Below are positions 16,205-25,218 of a stretch of 64,000 nucleotides of DNA, one piece after another. The position numbers and the translations under genes were made by a program. Origin of the DNA: Fen-330 sp050008465 (GTDB lineage: Bacteria; Acidobacteriota; Terriglobia; Bryobacterales; Bryobacteraceae). The DNA lies in NCBI GenBank assembly GCA_050008465.1, contig JBEKMO010000017.1, positions 1-64,000 on the forward strand, read 5' to 3'. Numbering within the stretch: the first letter of the stretch is position 1; each line of letters opens with the position of its first letter. The notes beneath the pieces were generated by a model, which made no database searches, was not told the origin of the DNA, and worked only from the letters and a program-made list of their open reading frames with translations.

Positions 16205-17074
16205 ATGGCCTCCGACGAGAACCAGCAGCCGGCGGACGCGGGACAGGGGTCCGCGGCGGACGCGGCGCTCGGGAACCCCCGCTGGCAACGGGTGCAGTTG
16301 GCCCGCCATCCCAAGCGGCCGCACTCGCTCGACTACATCCAGCGCCTGTTCACGGATTTCCAGGAGATTCATGGCGACCGGCGGTTCGGCGACGATCCCG
16401 CGGTGGTCTGCGGGATGGCGTTTTTCGAGGGCCAGCCCATCATGGTGGTGGGGCAGCAAAAGGGGCGGGACACCAAGCAGAAGCTGTACCGGAACTTCGG
16501 GATGGTCAAGCCCGAGGGATACCGCAAGGCCATGCGGATCATGCAGCTTGCCGCCAAGTTCCAGCGGCCCATCGTGACCCTGCTCGACACCCCGGGCGCG
16601 TATCCGGGCATCGACGCCGAGGAGCGCGGGCAGGCCGAGGCGATTGCCACCAATCTGCGCGAGATGTCGCGGCTGGCGAGCCCGGTGGTGGTGATCTGCA
16701 TCGGGGAGGGCGGCAGCGGCGGCGCGCTGGCGTTGGGGATCGGCAACCGGGTCTTCATGCTGGAGAACGCCGTCTACAGCGTCATCAGCCCGGAAAGCTG
16801 CGCGGCCATCATCTACCGGGATTCGTCGAAGGCCGCGCTAGCCGCGTCGGCGCTGCGGCTGACCGCCCAGGACCTCCTCGAGCTGGGGTTGATCGACGCG
16901 ATCATCCCGGAGCCACCGGGCGGGGCTCACCACGATCCCGACCTGGCAGCCGAGCAGGTGCGACAGGTCTTAAGGCAGTCTCTTCAGGAGCTTTCAGGAC
17001 TCTCCTCCACGCAGTTGATCGAGGAGCGGTACGTGAAGTTCCGCCAGATGGGCAGTTTCTTCGTCGAGACGTAG
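16205..17074 (+). CDS. accA: Acetyl-CoA carboxylase carboxyltransferase subunit alpha
   Basis: AccA and AccD transfer the carboxyl group from biotin to acetyl-CoA, giving malonyl-CoA for fatty acid synthesis. The 289-residue protein shows the family blocks: HPKRPHSLDYIQRLFTDF, GDRRFGDDPAVVCGMA, GRDTKQKLYRNFGMVKPEGY, LLDTPGAYPGIDAEERGQAE and IGEGGSGGALALGIG with the oxyanion-hole glycines. It is some 30 residues shorter than E. coli AccA; the N-terminal coiled region is replaced by a low-complexity stretch rich in D, Q and A. A GATAAT box and AAAGG lie within 16 bases of the ATG. accD is not in the window. Confidence 0.95.
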   Translation: MASDENQQPADAGQGSAADAALGNPRWQRVQLARHPKRPHSLDYIQRLFTDFQEIHGDRRFGDDPAVVCGMAFFEGQPIMVVGQQKGRDTKQKLYRNFGMVKPEGYRKAMRIMQLAAKFQRPIVTLLDTPGAYPGIDAEERGQAEAIATNLREMSRLASPVVVICIGEGGSGGALALGIGNRVFMLENAVYSVISPESCAAIIYRDSSKAALAASALRLTAQDLLELGLIDAIIPEPPGGAHHDPDLAAEQVRQVLRQSLQELSGLSSTQLIEERYVKFRQMGSFFVET

Positions 17075-17141
17075 AGGGAAACCCGTGAATTCTGTGAACA
17101 AATCACCCGCCGATGGCGTCTGATCCAAGAGGGAGCAATCT

Positions 17142-18584
17142 GTGAAGCTGAAGCGGAAATGGAAGATCTGGCTGATTGTGATTGGGCTGCTGGTGCTGAC
17201 CGTGGTGGTTCTCGCGGGGAAGGGGTATAGCCAGCGCGGCATCGTGGTAGTGCAGACCGGGCGGGTGGTTCGGCAGGACCTGACCGCGCTGGTCACGGCG
17301 TCCGGCGAGATCAAGCCCAAGAATTACGTCAACATCGGCTCCAACGCGATGTTACCGTCCCGGATCACGGACATCATAGTAAAAGAAGGGGATCGCGTAA
17401 GGAAAGGGCAGCTTCTGGCGCGCTCGGAATCGGTGCAGCCGGAGGCGGACGTGACCGCCCAGAAGGCGGCGGTGAGCTCGGCCGAGGCCGACGCCACGGC
17501 GGCGGAATCGTCGCTCAAAGCCGCCGATGAGAGCCTGCTGAACGCGCAGGCCACCATCGAGCGGACGCAGGCGGATCTGGAGCAGTCGAAGCTCAACTAC
17601 GCGCGCGCGGAGGAGCTGTTCAAGGACAAACTGATCGCCAAACAGGAATTCGACACGCGGCGGACGGACTCCGACTCGCACGCCGCGGCGGTCCGCGAGG
17701 CACAGGCGCACTATGCGCAGACGAGGGCGATGCGCGACCAGGCCGCCGCGCAGCTTGCCGCCGCCCAGCGCCGGGTGGCGCTGGCCCGGGCCAACCTGGT
17801 CCGCGTCGCGGACGTCCTGGAAAAGACCCTCTCCACCGCGCCGCTGGATGGCATGGTGACCAACCTGCCGGTGCGGGTGGGCGAGACCGTGGTCCCCGGC
17901 ATCCAGAATTCGGCGGGCTCACTCATCATGACCATCGCCGACATGTCGCTGATCACCGCCGAAGTGAAGGTGGATGAGACGGACATTGTGAACGTGGCCC
18001 TGGGCCAGCCGGCCGACGTGACCGTCGACGCGATCCCGAACAAGACCTTCAAAGGGCACGTAACCGAGATCGGCAACACGGCCATCCTGCGCTCGACCGG
18101 CCTGGCCGCTTCCCAGAGCGCCATCTCCAGCCAGGAGGCCAAGGACTTCAAGGTCGTGATCGCCATCGATAACCCGTCCCAGGACCTGCGGCCCGGGCTT
18201 TCCTGCACGGCGAAGGTCACCACCGCTACCCGGCAGCGCGCCCTCACCATACCGATCCAGTCGCTGACCGTGCGACAGAAGGGCGACCTGGAGCCCGAGC
18301 CGAAGAATGGAAAGCAGGCCGTCCAGGCGGCGAAAAAGCCCGACCCGGTGGCTGAGAAGGCCAAGAAGGAAGAGATCCAGGGCGTGTTCGTGATCCAGGG
18401 GGAGAAGGCCCAGTATCGGAAGGTGGACACGGGCATCACGGGCGCCACCGACATCGAGGTGCTGCAAGGCCTCAAGGAAGGCGACGAGATCATCACGGGC
18501 AGCTACAAGGTGATCCGCACGCTGCGGAACGAGGCCAAGGTGAAGGTGGACAACGCGGTCAAGGCGCCGGTCAAGACGGACTAG
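17142..18584 (+). CDS. MacA-like periplasmic adaptor (HlyD/RND membrane fusion family)
   Basis: The 480-residue protein has an N-terminal membrane anchor (IWLIVIGLLVLTVVVLAG), a lipoyl half near residues 60-100 (ALVTASGEIKPKNYVNIG, VKEGDRVRKGQLLA), a long alpha-helical hairpin (about 105-220, rich in A, E and K), the second lipoyl half (STAPLDGMVTNLPVRVGETV), a beta-barrel domain (ITAEVKVDETDIVNVALGQP) and a membrane-proximal domain. Such adaptors link an inner-membrane pump to an outer-membrane channel. The GTG start follows GAGGGAG. An ABC ATPase gene begins 15 bases after its stop, as in MacAB systems, but no permease or TolC gene follows. A Lys/Glu/Pro-rich insert near residues 385-410 is unusual. 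Confidence 0.88.
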   Translation: MKLKRKWKIWLIVIGLLVLTVVVLAGKGYSQRGIVVVQTGRVVRQDLTALVTASGEIKPKNYVNIGSNAMLPSRITDIIVKEGDRVRKGQLLARSESVQPEADVTAQKAAVSSAEADATAAESSLKAADESLLNAQATIERTQADLEQSKLNYARAEELFKDKLIAKQEFDTRRTDSDSHAAAVREAQAHYAQTRAMRDQAAAQLAAAQRRVALARANLVRVADVLEKTLSTAPLDGMVTNLPVRVGETVVPGIQNSAGSLIMTIADMSLITAEVKVDETDIVNVALGQPADVTVDAIPNKTFKGHVTEIGNTAILRSTGLAASQSAISSQEAKDFKVVIAIDNPSQDLRPGLSCTAKVTTATRQRALTIPIQSLTVRQKGDLEPEPKNGKQAVQAAKKPDPVAEKAKKEEIQGVFVIQGEKAQYRKVDTGITGATDIEVLQGLKEGDEIITGSYKVIRTLRNEAKVKVDNAVKAPVKTD

Positions 18585-18599
18585 GAGCTCGATACAGCC

Positions 18600-19337
18600 A
18601 TGGCGGGAGTACTGCAAGAACAAGTCGAGCGCGGGGAAGAGCTGAAGCGCGCCGGAATCGTCATTCGCACCTACGACCTGTGGAAGACCTATATCATGGG
18701 CGATCAGGAGATCCATGCGGTCTCGGGCGTGGATATCGAGATCAAGCGGGGCGAATACGTGGCCATCATGGGGCCGTCGGGCTCGGGCAAGTCCACGCTG
18801 ATGAATCTGATCGGCTGCCTCGACACCCCCAGCAAAGGTCTGTACTACATCAACGGGCGGCTGGTCAGCGACATGGACGACGACGAGCTGGCGCGCATCC
18901 GCAACAAGGAGATCGGATTCGTCTTCCAGACGTTCAACCTGCTGCCGCGAGCTACCGCCCTGCATAACGTGGAGCTGCCGCTGATCTACGCGGGGATTTC
19001 CTCGGTCACCCGCATCGAGCGGGCCAAGAACGCGCTGATCCAGGTGGACCTGGAGCCGCGCATGTACCACAAGCCGAACGAGCTCTCGGGCGGCCAGCGG
19101 CAGCGTGTCGCGGTGGCCCGGGCGCTGGTGAATAACCCGTCGATCCTGCTGGCCGACGAGCCCACCGGAAACCTCGATACCGCTACCGGGAACGAGATCA
19201 TGGCGCTGTTCGCCCGGCTGCATCAGCAGGGCAACACCATCGTGCTGGTCACGCACGAGCACGATATCGCCATGAACGCGCACCGCGTCATCCACCTCCG
19301 CGACGGCAAGGTGGAGCGGGACGAGCGGATCAAGTAG
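18600..19337 (+). CDS. ABC transporter ATP-binding protein (MacB/LolD type)
   Basis: The 245-residue ATPase has Walker A GPSGSGKST, Q-loop FVFQTFNLLPR, signature LSGGQRQRVAVARAL, Walker B ILLADEPTGNLD and switch histidine VTHEHD. The segment NLLPRATALHNVELPLIYAG is characteristic of the MacB/LolD/FtsE subfamily that works with FtsX-like permeases in mechanotransmission rather than transport. The extra ~25 residues at the N-terminus are a helical extension. It directly follows the MacA-like adaptor gene and is followed after 2 bases by a LOG-family gene; the permease must lie elsewhere. Confidence 0.92.
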   Translation: MAGVLQEQVERGEELKRAGIVIRTYDLWKTYIMGDQEIHAVSGVDIEIKRGEYVAIMGPSGSGKSTLMNLIGCLDTPSKGLYYINGRLVSDMDDDELARIRNKEIGFVFQTFNLLPRATALHNVELPLIYAGISSVTRIERAKNALIQVDLEPRMYHKPNELSGGQRQRVAVARALVNNPSILLADEPTGNLDTATGNEIMALFARLHQQGNTIVLVTHEHDIAMNAHRVIHLRDGKVERDERIK

Positions 19338-19339
19338 CT

Positions 19340-19876
19340 TTGCCGCGCATCTGCGTTTTCTGCGGATCCAGCTTCGGCAGGCTGCCCGTGTATCGCGAGG
19401 CGGCCGTCGAGGTGGGCCGGCAACTGGGCAGGCGGGGCATCGGGCTGGTTTACGGCGGCGGCAACGTGGGCCTGATGGGCGCGGTGGCGGACGCGGCTCT
19501 GGCAGCAGGCGGCCAAGTGATTGGCGTGATCCCGCGCGCTCTGGTGGATCGGGAAATCGACCATCGCGGCCTCACCCAGTTGCGCGTGGTCGACTCGATG
19601 CACGAGCGCAAGGCGCTGATGGCCGAACTTTCCGATGCGTTTCTGGCACTGCCCGGCGGCATCGGCACCTTCGAGGAACTCTGCGAGGCGCTGGCCTGGT
19701 CCAAGCTGGGCATCCACGGCAAGGCCTGCGGCGTACTGAACGTCGAGGGCTATTACGATCCGCTACTCGCGATGATGGACCTCGCGGTCTCGGAGCGCTT
19801 CCTTGCTCCCGAGGATCGGGCGCTGCTGATCGCGGACACGGACGCGGCGCGGCTGATCGAGCGGCTGCTGGCCTAA
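19340..19876 (+). CDS. LOG-family protein (TIGR00730), nucleoside-5'-monophosphate phosphoribohydrolase
   Basis: Members split the N-glycosidic bond of nucleoside 5'-monophosphates, including cytokinin ribotides. The 178-residue sequence has the Rossmann start ICVFCGSSFGR, GIGLVYGGGNVGLMGAVADA, the catalytic motif LPGGIGTFEELCEALAWSKLG and an earlier MHERKALMAELSDAFLA with the conserved Arg. The start is a TTG two bases after the stop of the ABC ATPase gene, so translation is probably coupled. Its stop overlaps the stop of the convergent membrane protein gene by 4 bases. Whether the enzyme makes a cytokinin or serves nucleotide salvage cannot be told from sequence. Confidence 0.88.
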   Translation: MPRICVFCGSSFGRLPVYREAAVEVGRQLGRRGIGLVYGGGNVGLMGAVADAALAAGGQVIGVIPRALVDREIDHRGLTQLRVVDSMHERKALMAELSDAFLALPGGIGTFEELCEALAWSKLGIHGKACGVLNVEGYYDPLLAMMDLAVSERFLAPEDRALLIADTDAARLIERLLA

Positions 19877-21081
19877 GTGGTCGCTGCCTGATCCTTGTCC
19901 TTGGGCGGCTGCGCGGGGGCAAGGATGGGCCGCAGGCTGCTGAGGGTCTTCAGGGCGTTGAACCAGAAGGGAGCGCCCAAGCTCAGCAGGACCCAGCTAA
20001 AGAGAATTCCCAGCACGTTCCGTTTCCCCGCGAAGGTGAAGAGTCCTGGGTAGGGTGCGGGGATCAACCGGAAGCCGGAGCTTTCCAACTGGCTGCGGAT
20101 CTTCTGGGCCCGATCCATCAACTCGGCCGAGACCAGCTTGGTGTACTCCGCGATCAAGACCTTCTTGCCGTTCTCATCCGCGATGAGCTTCGGTTCGAGC
20201 CACTTCACCGCGGCATCCAGGCTGCCGAAAGCCGGGATCACATCACCGAGGCCCTTGGTCGCGGCGGGATCCTTCTGCTTGAGGGCGTCCACAGCCGCCG
20301 TATAGGCCAGCGGCTCGGCGCTGGCAGCGGCACTGCCGGGGGCCAACGCGACGACTGAGGCGGCCTCTCTCATCATGGCGTCCTGGCTGTTCACCAGGCT
20401 GGCGCGCATCTGGGGGTTGGACCACAACTGCTCCAGGAGCTTCAAGGAATCCAGATGCAGGACCAAGGCGAGCAGGCCCGCAAACAGGACGGTCCACAGG
20501 CGCATTTGCAGGGCGAACCGCGCGGACACGCGACCCATCGCGCTGTTGAACAGAGTCTCGAGCTTGCCCACCGATTGCTCCGTTTTTTCCGCTATCTGCC
20601 GGGCAATTTCGGCCACCTGCGCGGCGGAGGCCGGAGCCACCGCAGTGACCGCGCCCGTGATCAGTTTCACCTTCCGCTCCGTTTCAGGATCGAGTTCGCT
20701 CAGGGCGTTGTCGATCACCTGTGCGGTGGTCGGATCGCTGGTTTTCAGCTCGGCGGAGATGTACCTCAACTCACGAGCCAGTTCGTCGGGCCGGATTGCC
20801 GTAGCGAGCGTCCACCGGCTGAGCAGCTTGCCGATCACCGGGACGTCCTTGTATTTCGAAAAGGCCGAATCGGAGATCAACGGGCGGCGCAAGACCACTT
20901 CGGCTTGATCCACGAGTCGCTGGTCGACGGTCGCAAAGAGCGTTCTCAGGCCCCACAGCAGATTGGTGCCGCGCAGTCCGAACAGCCCGGAGACCATCTG
21001 GGTGAAGACGGTAATCAGGAGGCTCACTCCGAGCATTACTACGGCGAAGGCGATCAACGTTTCCAGGTGTTCGAGGGTCAT
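19873..21081 (-). CDS. Membrane protein of unknown function with three predicted helices
   Basis: The 402-residue protein has a membrane helix at about 8-30 (LIAFAVVMLGVSLLITVFTQM), a central helix near 187-210 (LWTVLFAGLLALVLHL) and a third near 350-370 (VLGILFSWVLLSLGAPFWF). Between the first two lies a 150-residue soluble segment with a coiled stretch (AAQVAEIARQIAEKTEQSVG). After the third comes a short Pro/Lys-rich tail. The ATG follows AAGGAAGGTG. No family is recognised; similar proteins of this size occur in Acidobacteria without a known role. It converges on the LOG gene. Confidence 0.6.
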   Translation of the reverse strand: MTLEHLETLIAFAVVMLGVSLLITVFTQMVSGLFGLRGTNLLWGLRTLFATVDQRLVDQAEVVLRRPLISDSAFSKYKDVPVIGKLLSRWTLATAIRPDELARELRYISAELKTSDPTTAQVIDNALSELDPETERKVKLITGAVTAVAPASAAQVAEIARQIAEKTEQSVGKLETLFNSAMGRVSARFALQMRLWTVLFAGLLALVLHLDSLKLLEQLWSNPQMRASLVNSQDAMMREAASVVALAPGSAAASAEPLAYTAAVDALKQKDPAATKGLGDVIPAFGSLDAAVKWLEPKLIADENGKKVLIAEYTKLVSAELMDRAQKIRSQLESSGFRLIPAPYPGLFTFAGKRNVLGILFSWVLLSLGAPFWFNALKTLSSLRPILAPAQPPKDKDQAATT

Positions 21082-21216
21082 GAGGCACCTTCCTTGGACA
21101 GAGTTTATTCCAGGGGCGGGTGGAATTCAATAGGAATGCTGGGTTTTTTACGGGGTTGGGCGTGAGATATGGGAAACTCAAGCGGGCCGCCCGCCGCCCG
21201 CCCTACACTGAGAAAC

Positions 21217-23742
21217 ATGGATTCTCTCAATCGGCGGGAGTTTCTGGCGCAGGCGGGGATGGCGTTTTCGCTGGGCGCCGTCAGCGTGGATTCCAACGAC
21301 CCGATTGCCTCGGCCGCGCCGGCGCGGTGGGCGGCGTCCGAACTCGCCGGCGCGCTGGCCGAGCGGAAGATGCAAGTCCGCGTGGTGGCCGCGGGCCGCA
21401 GGGCGGCGCCGGACGTGCCGGAGTCGTTGGCGATCGTTCCGGGCAAGGAGATACTGGCCTGCGGAAGCGACGTGCGCGGGCTGGTGTATGCGCTACTGGA
21501 GCTGGCCGGCCGCGTCCGCCGCGGGCAGACTCTCGAATTCGAGAAGCCCGTAGTGGAAAGCCCTGCGAACCGGATCCGCAGCATTAAGAAGTGCTTCGTG
21601 AGTGAGGTCGAAGACAAGCCCTGGTTTTACGACCGGGAGGCCTGGCGGCAGTACCTCACCATGCTCGCCAGCGAGCGCTTCAACCGGTTCAACCTGGCGT
21701 TCGGGATTGGTTACGACTTCACCTGGGACGTCCGGGACTCGTATCTCCATTTCCCGTACCCGTTCCTGGTGGCGGTCGAGGGCTACAACGTCCGGGTCGC
21801 CGGGCTGGCCGAGGCCGAGCGGGAGAAGAACCTCGAGACGCTGCGGTTCATCAGCGACGAAACCGCTGGACGGGGCCTCGATTTTCAGCTCGGGATATGG
21901 ACGCACGCCTACGACTTCTCGAAGAGCGCGAAGATCAGCCACACGGTGGAGGGCCTCACGCCGGAGACGCAGGCAGCTTATTGCCGCGATGCGTTGCGCA
22001 TGGTGCTGGAGAAGTGCCCGGCGATCCGGGGCGTGACGTTCCGCATCCACGGGGAAAGCGGCGTGGCCGAAGGCAGCTACGGGTTCTGGCGAACCATCTT
22101 CGAGGGGGTCGCCGGGTGCGGGCGGCGGGTGGGGATCGATCTGCACGCCAAGGGCATCGACCAGGGCATGATCGACACGGCGCTCGCGACCGGCCTCGCT
22201 GTAACCATCTCCCCGAAGTACTGGGCCGAGCACCTGGGCCTGCCATATCACCAGGCGGCGATCCGGCCGCTAGAGCGCGACCCGCGCCAGCTCTCGACCG
22301 GCGACCGGCGCCACCAATGGCCGGCTCCGAGCGAGGGCCTCTTTTCCCTGAGTTCCGGTTCCCGGAGCTTCATGCGCTATGGTTATGGGGACCTGCTGCG
22401 CGAGGACCGGCGATACAGCATCCTGCACCGCATCTGGCCGGGCACCCAGCGGCTGCTGCTGTGGGCCGACCCGGGGTTTGCCGCCACGTGCTCGAGGGCG
22501 TCGAGTTTCTGCGGCAGCGACGGGGTTGAGGTCTTCGAGCCGCTCTCGATGAAGGGGCGCAAAGGCTCGGGGCTGGCGGGAGGACGGTGCGGATACGCCG
22601 ACGCCTCGCTCGCTCCCCGGCACGATTGGGAGAAGTACCTGGACACGTATCGGGTCTGGGGCCGGTTGCTGTACAACCCGGCGGCTTCGGTTTCGGTTCA
22701 TCCCGCGCTCGCCGAGGCCAGCCGGCTGCTGCCCCTGGTCACGATGGCGCACTGCCCGTCGGCGGCCAACAACAACTACTGGCCAGAAGTTTACACCAAC
22801 ATGTCCATCGTGGACGCGGAGAAGAAGCATCCCTACGGGGACACTCCCAGCCCGAAGCGGTTCGGAACGGTCAGCCCGCTCGATCCGGAGCTGTTCGCGC
22901 GCGTGGACGATTTCGCGGAGGAGCTGCTCAAAGGGGAGCGCGGCGCGGAGGTTACGCCGGCGGAAGTGGCGGCGTGGCTGGAGCGGACGGCGACGGCCTC
23001 GGCGAAGCACCTGGCGCAGGCGGAAACCAGCGCGCGTCCCGAGTTCCGCCGGATGGCGATTGACGTCGCGATCGAGATCGGGCTGGGGCGGTTCTTCGCG
23101 TGGAAACTGCGCAGCGGCGTGCTGTGGGCGCTCTACGACCGGACGGGCGAGCGGGCGGCGCTCGAGGAGGCGCTTAAGGCCTACCGCGCCGCGCGCGGCG
23201 CATGGGCGGAGCTGGCCAACCGGGCCAGCAGCGTCTACGCGAGCGACGTGACCTTCGGCTGGGACAAACACCTGAGAGGCCACTGGCGGGACCGCCTGCC
23301 GGCCATCGACGAGGATATCGCCGAGATGGCCAAGCGCCCGGCCGCCGGGAGTCAGGCGAGCGAGCGGGTAGCGGGCGCAATCCGCGAAGTGCTGAGCCCG
23401 CCGCCGCGGCCGGTCTTCGAATGTCATCACGCGCAACCGGCACGGTTCCAGCCGGGGGAGCCGCTCGAGGTCGAACTGGCATCCAAGGAGCGGCCCGCGG
23501 CGGTGCGGCTGCACTACCGGCGCGTCAACCAGGCGGAGTTGTGGCGCGTGGTGGAAATGGCGGTGCGCGGCGACCGCTATGCGGCGGCGGTCCCTGGCGA
23601 CTACACGGCGTCGCCGTTCCCGCTCCAGTATTACTTCGAGCTGCGCGACCGAGCCGGCGCGGCCGCGCTATTCCCCGGCCTGGCGCGCGATTTCTCGAAC
23701 CAGCCCTATTTCGTCGTGCGGCAGGGCCGGCGCGAGGGATGA
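21217..23742 (+). CDS. Tat-exported glycoside hydrolase-like protein
   Basis: The 841-residue product starts with a twin-arginine signal, NRREFLAQAGMAFSLG, so it should be exported folded. Residues 20-110 resemble the N-terminal alpha/beta domain found before the catalytic barrel in GH20 and GH67 enzymes (AASELAGALAERKM, LAIVPGKEILACGSDVRGLV, YALLELAGRV). A TIM-barrel-like region follows (RIRSIKKCFVSE, SERFNRFNLAFGIGYDF, LDFQLGIWTHAYDF, IRGVTFRIHGESGV, GRRVGIDLHAKGIDQ). The family of alpha-glucuronidase-like or uncharacterised carbohydrate-active proteins fits best, but the catalytic acids cannot be assigned. I start at 21217 because the twin-arginine motif then lies near the N-terminus. Its last 75 bases overlap the 3' end of the convergent radical SAM gene. 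Confidence 0.6.
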   Translation: MDSLNRREFLAQAGMAFSLGAVSVDSNDPIASAAPARWAASELAGALAERKMQVRVVAAGRRAAPDVPESLAIVPGKEILACGSDVRGLVYALLELAGRVRRGQTLEFEKPVVESPANRIRSIKKCFVSEVEDKPWFYDREAWRQYLTMLASERFNRFNLAFGIGYDFTWDVRDSYLHFPYPFLVAVEGYNVRVAGLAEAEREKNLETLRFISDETAGRGLDFQLGIWTHAYDFSKSAKISHTVEGLTPETQAAYCRDALRMVLEKCPAIRGVTFRIHGESGVAEGSYGFWRTIFEGVAGCGRRVGIDLHAKGIDQGMIDTALATGLAVTISPKYWAEHLGLPYHQAAIRPLERDPRQLSTGDRRHQWPAPSEGLFSLSSGSRSFMRYGYGDLLREDRRYSILHRIWPGTQRLLLWADPGFAATCSRASSFCGSDGVEVFEPLSMKGRKGSGLAGGRCGYADASLAPRHDWEKYLDTYRVWGRLLYNPAASVSVHPALAEASRLLPLVTMAHCPSAANNNYWPEVYTNMSIVDAEKKHPYGDTPSPKRFGTVSPLDPELFARVDDFAEELLKGERGAEVTPAEVAAWLERTATASAKHLAQAETSARPEFRRMAIDVAIEIGLGRFFAWKLRSGVLWALYDRTGERAALEEALKAYRAARGAWAELANRASSVYASDVTFGWDKHLRGHWRDRLPAIDEDIAEMAKRPAAGSQASERVAGAIREVLSPPPRPVFECHHAQPARFQPGEPLEVELASKERPAAVRLHYRRVNQAELWRVVEMAVRGDRYAAAVPGDYTASPFPLQYYFELRDRAGAAALFPGLARDFSNQPYFVVRQGRREG

Positions 23743-25110
23743 TAGGCGCTTCCGCGCGCTCAAGGAGAGAACGGCTTCCAGCAGCGGGAGGAAACCCGAC
23801 ACCCGCCTGGCCCGTATGACCCAGTTCCACAACGGTTCGAACTTCTTCCAGCCGCCGGCGTAGGCGATGTGGCGCAGCTTGCCGGCCAGGCTTTCCTTGG
23901 TGAATGCTCCCGCGAAGATGGAGCCCCAGCGATAGAATTCGCGGGAGGCGCGCCGGTGGCCGGCTTCCAGCGTTTCCGGCGTCATCCTGGCCGGGCGGAA
24001 CACCGCGTGGCGGGTGTCGTACAGATCCCAGTTGACGGTCTTCATGCGGCCTTCCGCGGTCATGCGCCGATGCAGCTCGGTCCCGGGGTAGGGCGTCAGG
24101 ATGTGGAACGTGGCGGTTTCGATCCCCTGCTCGATGGACCAGGCGACCGTGCGCTCGAAGACCGTGGCATCGTCGTCGTCCATGCCAAAGACGAAACTGG
24201 CGTTCACCATGACGCCCAGGTCGTGCAGGCGGCGGATGGCGGCGCTGTAATCGCGCTCGAGATTTTGAACCTTGTGTTGCGCTTCGAGGTTCCTGGCGCT
24301 CAGGGTCTCGAAGCCGATAAACAGGCTGCGCAGGCCGCTTTCCGCCGCTTTCTCCGCGAGGCCGGGACGCAGCACCGACGGCACGGTGGCGGCTGCCTGC
24401 CACAGCCTGTTCATCCCTTTCATCCCGTCGAAGAGCGCGGCTGCGAAACGCGGGTTGCCGAAGAGATGGTCGTCCAGGAAGTAGAGATGCCGGCCGGGGA
24501 GGTCCTGGATCTCGGCGAGCGCGCCGTCGACGCGCTGGGTGTAGAACGACTTGCCGCCGCGAAAGAAGGCTTCCTTGTAGCAGAAGTCGCAATGGTGAGG
24601 ACAGCCCCGCGAAACCACGAGCGAGTTCGGCACCAGGTAGAGATGGCGTTGGATCAGGTCGCGGCGGGGTTTGGGCAGGCCCACGAGTGTTCGCCGCTGG
24701 GAACGGTACACCCTGCCGGGGCGGCCGGCGCGGAAGTCCGCGAGAAAGGCAGGCCAGGTGTCGTCACCCGGCCCGAGGAAGACGGTGTCGGCGTGCGCGA
24801 GGGCTTCCACGGGCAGGGACGTGACGTGCAGCCCGCCCAGGGCGACGTGCGCGCCCCTTCGCCGGTAGTGATCGGCCAGCCGGTAGGCCCGATACGCCGA
24901 GGTGACGTAGACCTGAATCGCCACCAGGTCGGGCTGGTCGTCGAGATCCAGGGATTCGACGTGTTCATCCTGGATGGTGACCTGGTCGTCGGCGGACAAG
25001 TGGCCCGCCAGGGTGGCCAACCCGAGCGGCGGGAACAGGGAGTACTTGATGGGGCGCCAGAAGGGGCTGGCGGACTCGATCAGGGCCGGGAGGATCAATT
25101 TGACTCTCAT
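23668..25110 (-). CDS. B12-binding domain radical SAM enzyme
   Basis: The 480-residue protein has an N-terminal cobalamin-binding Rossmann domain (SLFPPLGLATLAGHLSADD, PDLVAIQVYVTSAYRAYRL, HVALGGLHVTSLPVEAL) and a radical SAM barrel with the 4Fe-4S motif CPHHCDFC near residue 175. The usual downstream pieces are present: YFLDDHLFGNPRF, LFIGFETLSARNL and FHILTPYPGTELHRR. Family members carry out methylations, ring contractions or C-C bond formation in hopanoid, lipid or pigment pathways; substrate unknown. A TATACT box lies 11 bases before the ATG and no ribosome binding site is obvious. Its 3' end overlaps the glycoside hydrolase-like gene by 75 bases. Confidence 0.87.
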   Translation of the reverse strand: MRVKLILPALIESASPFWRPIKYSLFPPLGLATLAGHLSADDQVTIQDEHVESLDLDDQPDLVAIQVYVTSAYRAYRLADHYRRRGAHVALGGLHVTSLPVEALAHADTVFLGPGDDTWPAFLADFRAGRPGRVYRSQRRTLVGLPKPRRDLIQRHLYLVPNSLVVSRGCPHHCDFCYKEAFFRGGKSFYTQRVDGALAEIQDLPGRHLYFLDDHLFGNPRFAAALFDGMKGMNRLWQAAATVPSVLRPGLAEKAAESGLRSLFIGFETLSARNLEAQHKVQNLERDYSAAIRRLHDLGVMVNASFVFGMDDDDATVFERTVAWSIEQGIETATFHILTPYPGTELHRRMTAEGRMKTVNWDLYDTRHAVFRPARMTPETLEAGHRRASREFYRWGSIFAGAFTKESLAGKLRHIAYAGGWKKFEPLWNWVIRARRVSGFLPLLEAVLSLSARKRLSSLAPALPHDEIGLVREIARQAGE

Positions 25111-25218
25111 CTGGGACCCCCAGTATACGAAACTACAAAGTACTTTTCAATATAAAGTTGAGAGCACTTCGCCTCTCCCGCGCCGGGACAATGCTAAGAT
25201 TCCTCGCGGAGGCTTCCC

